A stretch of 34,228 nt of DNA from Martelella alba (GCF_006516955.1 NZ_VHLG01000023.1:1-34228), one strand, 5' to 3'; counted from the first letter of the stretch, positions 1 to 8,448 are shown. Notes: a model not told the origin generated them from the sequence alone. Made by a program: numbers and translations.

Positions 1-184
1 GCCTCATCCCGCCGTTCAAGGTAGGCATGCGGCCCGCCACAATCCTCCGGCGGGCAAGTCCCGGATCCGCCAGTGCAATTTGGGTAGGGTTGTCGAAGCC
101 GGAACCAAAACCGTGCCGCCAGACCATCGGGCTGATACCGAGAAGACGAACTTTTATCTGGTAGATTTGCAGCGCGGGTGACAT
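1..184 (-). pseudogene. Plasmid pRiA4b ORF-3 family protein, internally deleted and cut by the window edge
   Basis: Read on the minus strand from an ATG at 184-182, the first codons give MSPALQIYQIKVRLLGISP followed by MVWR, which I recognise as the N-terminus of the pRiA4b ORF-3 family, common on rhizobial plasmids. The normal continuation (a VLVP-like strand, then a GWEGIHL-like segment) is absent. About 20 codons later, in another frame, the characteristic C-terminal block appears: CTGGSGTCPPEDCGGP, then a YLERRDE-like run reaching base 1. Most of the middle of a roughly 180-residue protein is therefore gone, with a frame change at the junction. Function of the family is not established. 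The two end motifs are seen directly; the family name is from memory, and the deletion is inferred from their abnormal closeness. Confidence 0.7.
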
Positions 185-354
185 CCCAAACCCTTGGCAT
201 CACAAATCCCAAACCGCAATTGCCCCACACTTTGCGGTACTCTCCTACAATAAGTTGCAGCGGCAACGGGCCGATGAACTGGCATTTGGCTCTCCTTCGA
301 CGGGATACGTCCTCCCCGCATTATTGCAGCTGGGAGCCGGGACGGGCCATCTCA

Positions 355-534
355 TTAATCGTTCTCCAGCGTCAGCTCGGCGATATTGGCATGAAGAGAT
401 TTGACATCGACGGTTGGTCCCGCCGGTTCCGTCTTCGCTTCATAGCCAAAAACGCCTGTCGCCCCCTCAAGGAGCTGATCCTTCCATTGTTTGATCTGGT
501 TGGTGTGCACGTCGAACTGCTGAGATAATTCCAC
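355..534 (-). pseudogene. IS3-family transposase OrfA fragment
   Basis: The minus strand encodes a 59-residue stretch beginning VELSQQFDVHTNQIKQWK, then LLEGATGVFG, and later DVKSLHANIAELTLEND before a TAA at 355-357. This is the central and C-terminal part of an IS3-family OrfA: the helix-turn-helix (ELSQQFDVHTNQI) and the start of the leucine-zipper region that normally continues into the OrfB overlap. The N-terminal part is lost. A GDK codon string just upstream, around 540-550, lies in another frame, consistent with a small deletion. No OrfB and no terminal inverted repeats are visible, so it cannot move on its own. Confidence 0.72.
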
Positions 535-706
535 TTATCCCCGTTATGCAGATTTCCCGAGACACTTCGCATTGACGAATTCTTCGCCATCATGGGCACT
601 GCGTGCCGGTGTGCCAGAATTGAGTGGCTGCAGGTAGATCACCATAGGCGTCAGCGCTTTGGCAGCAAGCTCCCAGAGCGCTCATTGTTCTGCCTCATCG
701 GCTTCT

Positions 707-722
707 CGAAAAACCGGTTTCC
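707..722 (-). repeat. Dispersed AAACCGGTTT palindromic element, copy 1
   Basis: On the minus strand this is GGAAACCGGTTTTTCG, starting 18 nt after the TAA of the LysR gene that ends at 741. The identical 16-mer occurs at 8433-8448, also 18 nt after a stop codon and in the same orientation relative to its gene. Flanking A-rich and T-rich runs allow a hairpin ending in T residues, so it may act as a terminator. AAACCGGTTT-containing intergenic repeats are common in Rhizobiales genomes. Confidence 0.6.
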
Positions 723-740
723 GCTTTTTCGCCAGATGCG

Positions 741-1637
741 TTAAAACTCGAAACGCTTACGCGCTGCCGCAGCCAGAAAACGCGCCAGCGCCACAGCGGC
801 GCTGCGGTTTTCGCCCTGTCTCGACAGGCGCAGATAATAGCAGGCATCGTCATCGATACTGATATCCGACAGTTTGATCAGCTGACTGTTTTCCAGTGCC
901 GGAGCGATCAGCGCCTCGCGGCAAAGCGCTACGCCGCCGCCGCTCAAGGCTGCATCATAGCCAAGTCCCGAGCTTGAGAAAAAGCTGCGCGTGGTCTGCT
1001 CGAAAGGCGGCGCGACAAGTCCGGCGCGGGCAAACCACAGCCGCCACATGCGCATGTCTTCGTCATGAAGCAGGTTGGCACCGGCAAGCCCCTCATTGCC
1101 GGAAATCGGATGGCGCTCCAGATAGGCCGGAGAGCAGACTGGCACGGCGCGCCCGGAAATAACCGGAACCGCACCTTCCGGCATGTCACCCCCCAGCGCA
1201 AAGCCTACGGAAATATCCGGCTCCGGGGAAACCGTATGATCGGCCACCTGTTCCTGAAAATAGATCGAAATATCGGGGTGTAGAGCCATGAACCGGTTGG
1301 CCGCATCCAGCAGCCATGGCGCAAAAACGCTGCGCAGTGCCGCAACCGAAACCGGCTCACCCTCGCGCATTGTCAGCCGGTCGATCTCCTGACGGATGGC
1401 GCTAAAACTGTCATGCACAACCCGCGACAGGCTTTCGCCAGCCTCTGTCAGCTCGGTCTGTCGTCCCTCGCGGCGAACAAGGCGTATCCCTGCCCATTCC
1501 TCGATTTGCCGGAGCTGATGGCTGATGGCCGAATGCGAAACATTCAGCTCTCGTGCCGTTGCCGTCACCGAACCGGTGTTCAGAAAGGATTCCAGCGCCC
1601 GCAATGCGCGCAATGGTGGCAAACGGTCGCGTGCCAT
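741..1637 (-). CDS. LysR-family transcriptional regulator (GcvA-like)
   Basis: A 298-residue protein of typical LysR length. The N-terminal winged helix-turn-helix lies at about residues 6-65 (LRALRALESFLNTGSVTATARELNVSHSAISHQLRQIEE, split here: helix-turn-helix core TATARELNVSHSAIS), followed by the linker helix and a substrate-binding domain from about residue 92 to the end. The start ATG at 1637 is preceded by GGAG at a normal distance. The gene is divergent from the Nit1-like hydrolase and peptide-type ABC operon that begins at 1790, the usual arrangement for a LysR regulator and its target. The intergenic region holds a near-perfect AT/GC palindrome that may be its operator. The effector is unknown; regulation of the adjacent operon is inference from position. 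Confidence 0.9.
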   Translation of the reverse strand: MARDRLPPLRALRALESFLNTGSVTATARELNVSHSAISHQLRQIEEWAGIRLVRREGRQTELTEAGESLSRVVHDSFSAIRQEIDRLTMREGEPVSVAALRSVFAPWLLDAANRFMALHPDISIYFQEQVADHTVSPEPDISVGFALGGDMPEGAVPVISGRAVPVCSPAYLERHPISGNEGLAGANLLHDEDMRMWRLWFARAGLVAPPFEQTTRSFFSSSGLGYDAALSGGGVALCREALIAPALENSQLIKLSDISIDDDACYYLRLSRQGENRSAAVALARFLAAAARKRFEF

Positions 1638-1682
1638 GATGTTCTCCCGTTATGACGCGTGTATATGTGAGATATTTAGACG

Positions 1683-1705
1683 AAAAGCGCAAATTTTGCG
1701 CTTTT
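1683..1705. promoter_or_regulatory. Palindrome in the LysR/hydrolase divergent promoter region
   Basis: Eleven-base arms AAAAGCGCAAA and TTTGCGCTTTT are separated by a single T, followed by three more Ts. It lies midway between the start codons of the LysR gene (1637) and the hydrolase (1790). It could be an operator for the LysR protein or, because of the GC core and T-run, a small intrinsic terminator. The central position between divergent genes favours an operator. The inverted repeat is seen directly; its role is inferred. Confidence 0.5.
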
Positions 1706-1789
1706 TTTGTCCAAAATCGCGGCATACCCTGCCAGTGATGAATTTTTAGCCGTTTAACAAAAGACGGCATCGTGCGTTACGAGGCCTAT

Positions 1790-2644
1790 ATGATCGAGCC
1801 GACCACTGAGATGAAATCTGCGCTTCGCATTGCCATCGCCCAGATGTGCTCTTCCAATATTCACCAGCGTAATATCGAAACGCTGGAAAAACTGGCGGAA
1901 GAAGCCCATACCGCAGGCGCCGAACTGCTGGCGCTTCCGGAAGCCTCCGGCATGGTCAACCGTGATGTTGTTTCGGCCCGTCAGAGCATTACCGACGAGG
2001 CGCATGATCCGTTTCTGGCGGCGGCCCGCGATCTTTCCGCCCGCTACGGTCTCTGGATCCACACCGGCTCGACGCCGATGAAGAAGGCCGGTACGGCGAT
2101 CTTCACTAATAGCAGCCATCTTATTGATGCGAAGGGCGATATCGTTGCCCGTTATGACAAGATCCATCTCTTTGACGTTGACCTGCCGGGCCTGCCGCCA
2201 AGCCGTGAATCCGACCGTTACGCCCCTGGTGCGGAAGCCGTGCTGGCGAAAACGCCTTGGGGTCCGTTCGGCATGTCGGTTTGCTATGATCTTCGTTTCC
2301 CGCATCTCTATCGCGGCTATGCCAAGGCCGGTGCGCGCATTCTGTTCATCCCCTCCGCTTTTGCCATGGCAACCGGCGAAGCGCACTGGCCGACGCTGCT
2401 GCGCGCCCGCGCCATTGAAAACGGCTGCTATGTTGTGGCGGCGGCACAGTGTGGCCATCATGATGACGGACGGCAGACATGGGGGCAAACGATGATCGTG
2501 GATCCCTGGGGCCATGTGCTTGTCGATATGGACAAGACGATCGGTCTCACCGTGACCGATCTCGACCTGACACGGGTGGAAAAGACACGAGCTTCAATCC
2601 CCTCGCTTGTCAATGAACGGCCCTATCGTTTCGATCCGGCCTGA
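1790..2644 (+). CDS. Carbon-nitrogen hydrolase, Nit1/omega-amidase branch of the nitrilase superfamily
   Basis: A 284-residue nitrilase-superfamily protein with the full Glu-Lys-Cys triad: Glu in LPEAS (residue 51 from the chosen start), Lys in YDKIHLF (124) and Cys in SVCYDLRFP (165). The downstream blocks HWPTLLRARAIENGCYVV and VDPWGHV resemble Nit1 (deaminated-glutathione amidase) and omega-amidases rather than true nitrilases, so amide hydrolysis is the likelier chemistry. The reading frame stays open to a GTG at 1772, but the ATG at 1790 has GAGG five bases upstream and gives the family's usual length; ATG 1811 is a further option. It is the first gene of an operon whose remaining genes encode a peptide-type ABC importer, suggesting that it processes an imported amide or peptide-like compound. 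The exact substrate cannot be told. Confidence 0.88.
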   Translation: MIEPTTEMKSALRIAIAQMCSSNIHQRNIETLEKLAEEAHTAGAELLALPEASGMVNRDVVSARQSITDEAHDPFLAAARDLSARYGLWIHTGSTPMKKAGTAIFTNSSHLIDAKGDIVARYDKIHLFDVDLPGLPPSRESDRYAPGAEAVLAKTPWGPFGMSVCYDLRFPHLYRGYAKAGARILFIPSAFAMATGEAHWPTLLRARAIENGCYVVAAAQCGHHDDGRQTWGQTMIVDPWGHVLVDMDKTIGLTVTDLDLTRVEKTRASIPSLVNERPYRFDPA

Positions 2645-2760
2645 CAAAACCTGAATATCCGCATAAGGCGCGGCGTTTTTGACGTCGCGACAACCACACG
2701 AAGACACAGCCTGCCAACCGGCCCGCGTGAATGAAACAACAGACAGAGGGAAAGCATGCC

Positions 2761-4347
2761 ATGATGAAACGCAGGACATTCGTTACACTCAGTATTCTCG
2801 CGCCGCTTGGTGCCACACTGCCACTGGGTGGTATTGCTGCCCGCGCTGAAGAGGAACGCCCTGATTTTACCTTCGCCGTCGACAATCTGTGGCCGACGCT
2901 CGATCCGGTCATCGGCATCTCCACCACTGGCGGCCGGGTTTACGGCAATGTGTTCGATACGCTGATCCGTCGCGATTATGACAAGGACCCGGAAGGCAAT
3001 GAAATCGTTCCGTGGCTGGCCGAAAGCTGGGAGCGCACAACGCCGACGGTCTGGACCGTGCATCTGCGCAAGGGCGTGAAATTTCAAAATGGCGACGAGA
3101 TGACTGCCGAAGATGTCGCCTTTTCTCTTTCCGCAGAACGCCTGTGGGGCGACCAGCCGTTGGCGCCACGCGGCAAAAACTATGCCCGCGGCATCGTCCG
3201 CGTTGATGCCATCGATGACTATACGGTCGAGATCGAAACCGAATTTCCCGACTCCACTTTCATCAACCGCATGACCACGCCGATCGGCTATGTTCTGCCG
3301 AAGAAATATTATGAGAAGGTCGGCACGGATGCCTTTGGCCAGAAGCCGATTGGCACCGGCCCCTATATGGTCACCGATTTCGACCCATCCGATCACGCAA
3401 CCACCGTTGCCTTTGACGATTACTGGGCGGGTAAACCGCCGCTCAAGGGCGTCACCTTCAAGATCGTGCCGGAATATTCCACCCGTCTGGCAGGGCTTGC
3501 TGCAGGCGATTATGACATGATCGTCTCGATTCCCGTCGACCAGATGGATCAGGTCCGCTCCATGTCCGGTGTCGAACTGATCGTCACTCAGATCGGCAAT
3601 TACCCGATGGCTGCCTTTAACACGCTGACCATTGACGGCATGGACGATAATCCGTTGGCTGATCCGAACCTGCGTAAAGCGATGGTCATGGCCGTTGACC
3701 GGCCGGCGATCACCAAGGCGCTGTGGGGCGACCTGACCTTCACCCCGGCTCCGTTCGATTTTCCCGAATATGGCCCTTATTACGATCCGGACCGCAAGCC
3801 CGAATATGGCTATGATCCCGACAGGGCGAAGGAGTTCCTTGCCAAGACAAGCTATAAAGGCGAGCCGCTGATCTGGAACATCGTGCGCGGTTTCTACCCC
3901 AATTACGAGGAAGCGGCCGAGTATATGGTTGAGATGTGGCGCGACCTCGGCATCAATGTCGAACTCAATGTCGTTGATAATTTCTCACTCGCCTACAAGC
4001 GTCCATTCCATCTGCTCAATATGTCAATGTCATCGGAATTCACCGGCGACCCCTACCGTCCGCTGTGGCTCGACTGGGGCCCATCTTCCTCGCGCGTGAC
4101 AGCATCGCACCGCACCTGGGTGCCAAGCGAAGCCTTTCTCAAGGATGGCGAAACCTTCGAGCGCGGCCAGACCTTTGAGGAAAAGGACAAGGCCTATCTC
4201 GATCTGGTCAAGGACTGGGAAGATGTGACGCCGGGCATGTATCTGTGGCGCAATGTCCAGAGCTTTGCCATTTCCGACAAGTATGAATGGAACCCCGGCA
4301 CATCGCAGCTAACGATCTTCGACAATACCTTCATGAAGGTTAACTGA
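2761..4347 (+). CDS. ABC transporter substrate-binding protein, family 5 (dipeptide/oligopeptide/nickel type)
   Basis: A 528-residue SBP_bac_5 family protein. The N-terminus MMKRRTFVTLSILAPLG carries a twin-arginine-like motif (KRRTFV) and a hydrophobic stretch ending at an ARA-like cleavage site near residue 29, so it is probably exported, perhaps by Tat. Family features include LWPTLDPV near the mature N-terminus, then LAESWE, VWTVHLRKGVKFQNGD, GTGPY and RKAMVMAVDR. The frame is open to an ATG at 2731, but the ATG at 2761 places the signal peptide correctly and follows GAGGG. It delivers substrate to the permeases encoded at 6022 and 6951. The ligand could be a peptide, a modified amino acid or another small amide; the neighbouring Nit1-like hydrolase fits such a ligand but does not prove it. 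Confidence 0.92.
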   Translation: MMKRRTFVTLSILAPLGATLPLGGIAARAEEERPDFTFAVDNLWPTLDPVIGISTTGGRVYGNVFDTLIRRDYDKDPEGNEIVPWLAESWERTTPTVWTVHLRKGVKFQNGDEMTAEDVAFSLSAERLWGDQPLAPRGKNYARGIVRVDAIDDYTVEIETEFPDSTFINRMTTPIGYVLPKKYYEKVGTDAFGQKPIGTGPYMVTDFDPSDHATTVAFDDYWAGKPPLKGVTFKIVPEYSTRLAGLAAGDYDMIVSIPVDQMDQVRSMSGVELIVTQIGNYPMAAFNTLTIDGMDDNPLADPNLRKAMVMAVDRPAITKALWGDLTFTPAPFDFPEYGPYYDPDRKPEYGYDPDRAKEFLAKTSYKGEPLIWNIVRGFYPNYEEAAEYMVEMWRDLGINVELNVVDNFSLAYKRPFHLLNMSMSSEFTGDPYRPLWLDWGPSSSRVTASHRTWVPSEAFLKDGETFERGQTFEEKDKAYLDLVKDWEDVTPGMYLWRNVQSFAISDKYEWNPGTSQLTIFDNTFMKVN

Positions 4348-4360
4348 CCAAGGATATACC

Positions 4361-6025
4361 GTGCAAAAACCCGCCCTCAGCCTGCTGGAGATCAGCGGCC
4401 TGACCGTGTCATTGCCACCGGGCGCCGACCGTAGCCTCGCCGTCAGCGGACTGAACCTGTCCGTTGACGGCGGCGAGTGCGTCTGTCTTGTTGGCGAGTC
4501 CGGCTCGGGCAAATCGATCACCGCACAGGCGGTGCTTGACATGCTGCCCGAGGGGCTTTGCCAGACAGAAGGAGATATCCGCTTTGAGGGCAAAGATCTG
4601 CCCAAAGGCAATGTTGCGGCGATGCAGAAGCTACGCGGCCGACGGATCGGCATGATCTTTCAGGAAGCGGGAGCCAGCCTCGATCCGGTCGTCACTGTGG
4701 GACACCAGATCGAGGAACTGCTGCTTGTCCATGGCGTTTCCGGTGCGGCGGAACGGCGCAAGCGGGCGCTTGAGATAATTGAAGCGGTGCAATTGCCCGA
4801 TCCGCCGCGCATTCATCGTTATTATCCCCACCAGCTTTCCGGCGGTCAGGCGCAACGTATCGTCATCGCAATGGCGCTGGCGCTGAAACCGGCGCTGCTG
4901 ATCGCCGACGAGCCGACCACCGCACTGGACGTCACCACGCAAGCGGAAATCCTGCGGCTGATCCGCAGCCTCCAGCACGAGTTCAATGCCGGGCTGTTGT
5001 TCATTACTCATGATCTTTCAGTGGTCGCTGATATTGCCGACCAGGTGATGGTGATGCGACGCGGCGAGGTGGTGGAACAGGGAACGCGGGCCGAAATCTT
5101 TTCCAATCCGCGTCATCCCTATACGATCCAGCTTCTGGAAAGCCTGCCGAAGCGCGATGAGGATCACACAACCGATCCGAAAGCGCCGGTGGTGCTGGAA
5201 GCATCCAACCTGTCAATCACCTATCATCAGCGCAACGGGTTATGGGCCACCCAGCCCGTTCATGCCGTGCGCGATGTCTCAATCACCCTGCGGCGCGGCC
5301 AGACCCACGGCCTGGTGGGACAGAGCGGCTCGGGCAAGTCCTCCTTCATTCGTGGTGTGCTGCAGCTTGAAACGCTCGACAGCGGTTCTGTCATCATTGA
5401 CGGAACCGACATTACCGGCTTTGTCACCGGCATGCCGCGCGCCATGCGCAAGAAGATACAGCTTGTTCAGCAGGATCCGCACACGGCGCTCAATCCGCGC
5501 AGCCGCATCGGCCTTTCTATCGCTGAAGGTGCGCTGATCCATGGCGCCGGACGCAAGGCCGCTGAAGAAAAGGCCCGTGCCATGCTCGATCTGGTCGGCC
5601 TGCCGCAACAGGCCTATGACCGTTTCCCGCATGAATTTTCCGGCGGCCAGCGCCAGCGCATCTGCATTGCCCGGGCGCTGGCCGTCGAGCCGGAAATTCT
5701 CGTCGCCGACGAGGCCATTGCCGCCCTTGATGTTTCCATTCAGGCGCAGATCCTCAAACTCTTCGCCGACCTGCAAAGGCGGCTCGGTTTTGCCATGCTG
5801 TTTGTCACCCATGACCTGCGCGTTGCCTCGGCGATCTGCGATGAGGTTACCGTGATGTACAAGGGCGAGGCGGTTGAACAGGGCGCGGCCATTCAGGTCT
5901 TCGCACAACCGCAACATGATTATACCCGCATGTTGCTGGACTGCGTGCCGGACAAGAACGGCGTTGCCCGCGCCGCATTGAAACGCCGCACTGCGCGGCT
6001 CGACGCGGAGGAAACGGCCCAATGA
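4361..6025 (+). CDS. Fused double-ATPase subunit of peptide-type ABC transporter (DppD-DppF-like)
   Basis: A 554-residue protein containing two complete ABC ATPase domains in tandem, equivalent to DppD and DppF joined, as in GsiA/YejF-type proteins. Domain 1 has Walker A GESGSGKS at residues 45-52, the signature LSGGQAQR and Walker B ADEPTTALD. Domain 2 has Walker A GQSGSGKS, the signature FSGGQRQR and Walker B ADEAIAALD. Both sites therefore look catalytically competent. The start is a GTG at 4361 with AAGGA seven bases upstream. It lies 13 bp after the binding-protein gene and its stop overlaps the next start (ATGA at 6022-6025), indicating translational coupling. It powers import through the two downstream permeases. 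Confidence 0.94.
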   Translation: MQKPALSLLEISGLTVSLPPGADRSLAVSGLNLSVDGGECVCLVGESGSGKSITAQAVLDMLPEGLCQTEGDIRFEGKDLPKGNVAAMQKLRGRRIGMIFQEAGASLDPVVTVGHQIEELLLVHGVSGAAERRKRALEIIEAVQLPDPPRIHRYYPHQLSGGQAQRIVIAMALALKPALLIADEPTTALDVTTQAEILRLIRSLQHEFNAGLLFITHDLSVVADIADQVMVMRRGEVVEQGTRAEIFSNPRHPYTIQLLESLPKRDEDHTTDPKAPVVLEASNLSITYHQRNGLWATQPVHAVRDVSITLRRGQTHGLVGQSGSGKSSFIRGVLQLETLDSGSVIIDGTDITGFVTGMPRAMRKKIQLVQQDPHTALNPRSRIGLSIAEGALIHGAGRKAAEEKARAMLDLVGLPQQAYDRFPHEFSGGQRQRICIARALAVEPEILVADEAIAALDVSIQAQILKLFADLQRRLGFAMLFVTHDLRVASAICDEVTVMYKGEAVEQGAAIQVFAQPQHDYTRMLLDCVPDKNGVARAALKRRTARLDAEETAQ

Positions 6026-6954
6026 TCCGCATCATTCTCCTGCGCCTGCTGCGCTCGCTTGCGACCCTGCTGATCGCCGTCACTATCGTCTTTTTCTTCA
6101 TCCGCCTGTCGGGCGATCCCGCCGAAGCGCTGGCTCCGCCGGATGCGCCGCCGGAAGTGGTGCAGGCCTACCGCCTCAAGCTCGGTCTCGATAAGCCGCT
6201 GCCGGTGCAATATGTCAGCTACCTTACCAATCTCGCCCATGGCGATTTCGGCTATTCGGCCAATACCGGACGCCCGGTGCTCTCGGTGTTTCTCGATCGC
6301 CTGCCTGCAACACTGGCGCTTGGCGGCACGGCACTGATCATCGCCGTCTTGCTCGGCATCGCCATCGGCATCATTGCCGCGCTTAACCGCAACCGGTTTC
6401 TTGACCGCTTTGTCATGGGTTTTTCGGTGTTTGCCTTCGCCATGCCGAATTTCTTCTTCGGCCTGATCGTCATTCTCGTCGGGGCTCTCGCCTTTGGCCT
6501 GTTTTTCGGGGCGGACGCCAATGGCAGCATATCCTTCTGGCTTCTATTGCCACCGGCGGCAACGCTTGGCCTGTCGTCAATGGGCTCTTTTGCCCGCTTC
6601 ACCCGCTCCTCGCTGCTGGAAACCCTGAACCAGCCGTTTATGCGGGCGTTGGAAGCACGTGGCATTCCTGCCCGCCGCAGGCTGTTCCGCCACGCAGCGC
6701 CGAATGCTGCAATCCCGATCGTCACCCTGCTTGGCTTCAGCATTGGCGGCATTGTCGCAGGCGCGGTGGTCACCGAACAGGTGTTTGCATGGCCGGGTGT
6801 CGGCCAGCTACTGGTGCGTTCGGTGGCAACCCGCGATATCGCCATGGTTCAGTTTCTGGTGCTGGTGGTTGCCTTCTCGATGACCGCAGCCAATCTCATG
6901 GTCGATATTCTCTATTCCTTCCTTGATCCGCGCATCCGGAGGGCTTCTGCATGA
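6022..6954 (+). CDS. Peptide-type ABC transporter permease (DppB-like)
   Basis: A 310-residue integral membrane protein of the BPD_transp_1 family. It opens with a membrane segment (about residues 8-30), followed by a periplasmic loop with GLDKPLPVQY, typical of DppB/GsiC. The cytoplasmic coupling (EAA) loop reads EARGIPARRRLFRHAAPNA at about residue 210 and is followed by TEQVFAWPGVGQL, a conserved block of this subunit. The end has FLDPRIRR, the usual DppB terminus. The start overlaps the ATPase stop and the end overlaps the next start (ATGA at 6951-6954), so the three genes form one tightly coupled unit. It pairs with the 6951 permease. Confidence 0.93.
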   Translation: MIRIILLRLLRSLATLLIAVTIVFFFIRLSGDPAEALAPPDAPPEVVQAYRLKLGLDKPLPVQYVSYLTNLAHGDFGYSANTGRPVLSVFLDRLPATLALGGTALIIAVLLGIAIGIIAALNRNRFLDRFVMGFSVFAFAMPNFFFGLIVILVGALAFGLFFGADANGSISFWLLLPPAATLGLSSMGSFARFTRSSLLETLNQPFMRALEARGIPARRRLFRHAAPNAAIPIVTLLGFSIGGIVAGAVVTEQVFAWPGVGQLLVRSVATRDIAMVQFLVLVVAFSMTAANLMVDILYSFLDPRIRRASA

Positions 6955-7817
6955 CACAATTAGGCTCCCTCTGGCAGCGTATGCCCTGGGCAGTGCGCCT
7001 CAGCCTGCTCTTTATCATCCTGTTCGTGCTGTTTGCGCTGTTTGGCTCATGGCTGACCCCCTATGATTTTCGCGAGACTTCGCTGTTTGACCGGTTCAAA
7101 CCGCCTTATTTCCTCGGTGGTGAGCTGAAACATTTCCTTGGAACTGACGGGCGTGGGCGTGATCTGCTGGCCCGACTTGTGGTCGGTGCCCGGGTGACGC
7201 TGCTGGTCGCCGTCACCGGTACGCTGATCGGTGCGGTGTTTGGCTCGTTGCTCGGTCTGCTCGCCGGTGCCCGGCGCGGCAAGACGGAAAGCATCATCAT
7301 GATGGCCGTCGATGTGCAAGCCTCCGTTCCGATTATCATTATCGCGCTCTTCGTGCTGGCGATCTTCAAGAGCAGCCTGCCGCTGATCATCATCATTGTC
7401 GGCTTTGCCGGCTGGGAACAATATGCCCGACTGGTGCGCGCTGCGACCCTTTCGGTGCGTGAGCGCGGCTATGTCACCGCCGAACGTGTGCTCGGTGCAT
7501 CTCCGGTGCGGATCTATCTGCGTTATGTGCTGCCGAATATCTTCAACATCATTCTGGTGCAGTTCACCATCAACCTGCCGCTAACGGTATTGCTCGAAAC
7601 TGCATTGAGCTTTCTCGGCCTCGGCGTCCAGCCGCCGATGACCAGTCTCGGCGAGATCATGAGCGAGGGCCGCGACCGGCTGCTGACCTCATGGTGGCTG
7701 ACCATTTTTCCAGGCGGGATCATCTTCTGCCTCGCGCTTTCGGTCTCGCTGATCGGCGACTGGATGCGCGACCAACTGGACCCCACATTGCGCAATGCCG
7801 GGCGCAACAGTTCCTGA
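6951..7817 (+). CDS. Peptide-type ABC transporter permease (DppC-like)
   Basis: A 288-residue BPD_transp_1 permease. Recognisable DppC features are an N-terminal membrane segment followed by PYDF, then HFLGTDGRGRDLLARLVVG before the core transmembrane domain, the coupling loop ERVLGASPVRIYLRYVLPN, and ETALSFLGLGVQPP, the subunit's signature. The C-terminus GDWMRDQLDPTLR is canonical. GGAGG precedes the ATG, which overlaps the stop of the DppB-like gene. It completes the importer: binding protein, double ATPase and two permeases, with no gene missing. Confidence 0.93.
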   Translation: MTQLGSLWQRMPWAVRLSLLFIILFVLFALFGSWLTPYDFRETSLFDRFKPPYFLGGELKHFLGTDGRGRDLLARLVVGARVTLLVAVTGTLIGAVFGSLLGLLAGARRGKTESIIMMAVDVQASVPIIIIALFVLAIFKSSLPLIIIIVGFAGWEQYARLVRAATLSVRERGYVTAERVLGASPVRIYLRYVLPNIFNIILVQFTINLPLTVLLETALSFLGLGVQPPMTSLGEIMSEGRDRLLTSWWLTIFPGGIIFCLALSVSLIGDWMRDQLDPTLRNAGRNSS

Positions 7818-7925
7818 CCCGACATTACTGTTTACCGGCGGCTCCCCTCACCGCCATGCCCTCATGTTGCTCCGGCCATGAGGGCACACTCTCTGCCTGT
7901 TTTGCGAACATCAAGGACCGATACC

Positions 7926-8414
7926 ATGGAAAATCCGTCACTGCTCGTTGCTTCACTTGCCGCTGGCAAGCCTCTGCCGGACACGAAGCCCGGCCAGTGG
8001 AACAATGACAGCCTCAGCGGCGTCTACCATTCCGAACATGCATCAAGCTACTGGAGCAACGGCCAGTTTCCCTCAGGCTTCAGCCTGACGCTGAACATGA
8101 AATTTGCGCCGAACGCGCTGTCCTATAAAGGCGTCAACGACACCAATCCCGACAAGCTATATATCAATGCCTTCGAGGCAACACTCGATGACAAGCCTGC
8201 GCCGATCGCAGGGAATAAACGCTATAATGAGGTGCGCATCCGCCAGCTTGGCCCACGCGAATTTCAGGTGCTCGAACAGCTCGATGGCGACGTGATCGTC
8301 GGTCAGTACTGGGTGTTTTCCGACGACACGAAAGTGCTGATGCGCTGGGGCGTCGGCAAATCACCCGAAAACGCCTCCAAGGCCTTTTTCGAAACATTCA
8401 TCCGTAAGGATTAA
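7926..8414 (+). CDS. Uncharacterised 162-residue protein at the end of the peptide-ABC operon
   Basis: The ATG at 7926 follows AAGGA with normal spacing; the frame is open to 7878, but that part has no initiation signal and overlaps a leader-like region. The protein has no signal peptide or membrane segment. It has several beta-strand-like alternating stretches (GYW/YWSNGQF, FSLTLNMKF, VRIRQLGPREFQVLEQL, IVGQYWVFSDDTKVLMRWG), which suggests a small beta-rich, possibly lipocalin- or barrel-like fold. I do not recognise the family. It sits 108 bp after the last permease gene, in the same direction, and just before the 3' repeat element at 8433, so it is probably the operon's last gene and may bind or modify the same compound. 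That role is inference. Confidence 0.7.
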   Translation: MENPSLLVASLAAGKPLPDTKPGQWNNDSLSGVYHSEHASSYWSNGQFPSGFSLTLNMKFAPNALSYKGVNDTNPDKLYINAFEATLDDKPAPIAGNKRYNEVRIRQLGPREFQVLEQLDGDVIVGQYWVFSDDTKVLMRWGVGKSPENASKAFFETFIRKD

Positions 8415-8432
8415 AGGATCGGGTGAAGAACT

Positions 8433-8448
8433 GGAAACCGGTTTTTCG
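8433..8448 (+). repeat. Dispersed AAACCGGTTT palindromic element, copy 2
   Basis: GGAAACCGGTTTTTCG, identical to the minus-strand reading of 707-722 and again 18 nt beyond a stop codon. With the upstream GAAGAAC it can fold into a hairpin closed by the T-run, so it may end transcription of the ABC operon. The two copies are in inverted orientation and bracket the LysR-hydrolase-ABC module. Confidence 0.6.

Noticed and set aside
178-528. 116-residue plus-strand open frame
   Set aside because: Lies opposite an IS3 OrfA fragment; the protein has no recognisable features and no ribosome-binding site.
5279-6022. 247-residue minus-strand frame opposite the double-ATPase gene
   Set aside because: Antisense to the second ABC domain, whose motifs are all intact; a shadow.
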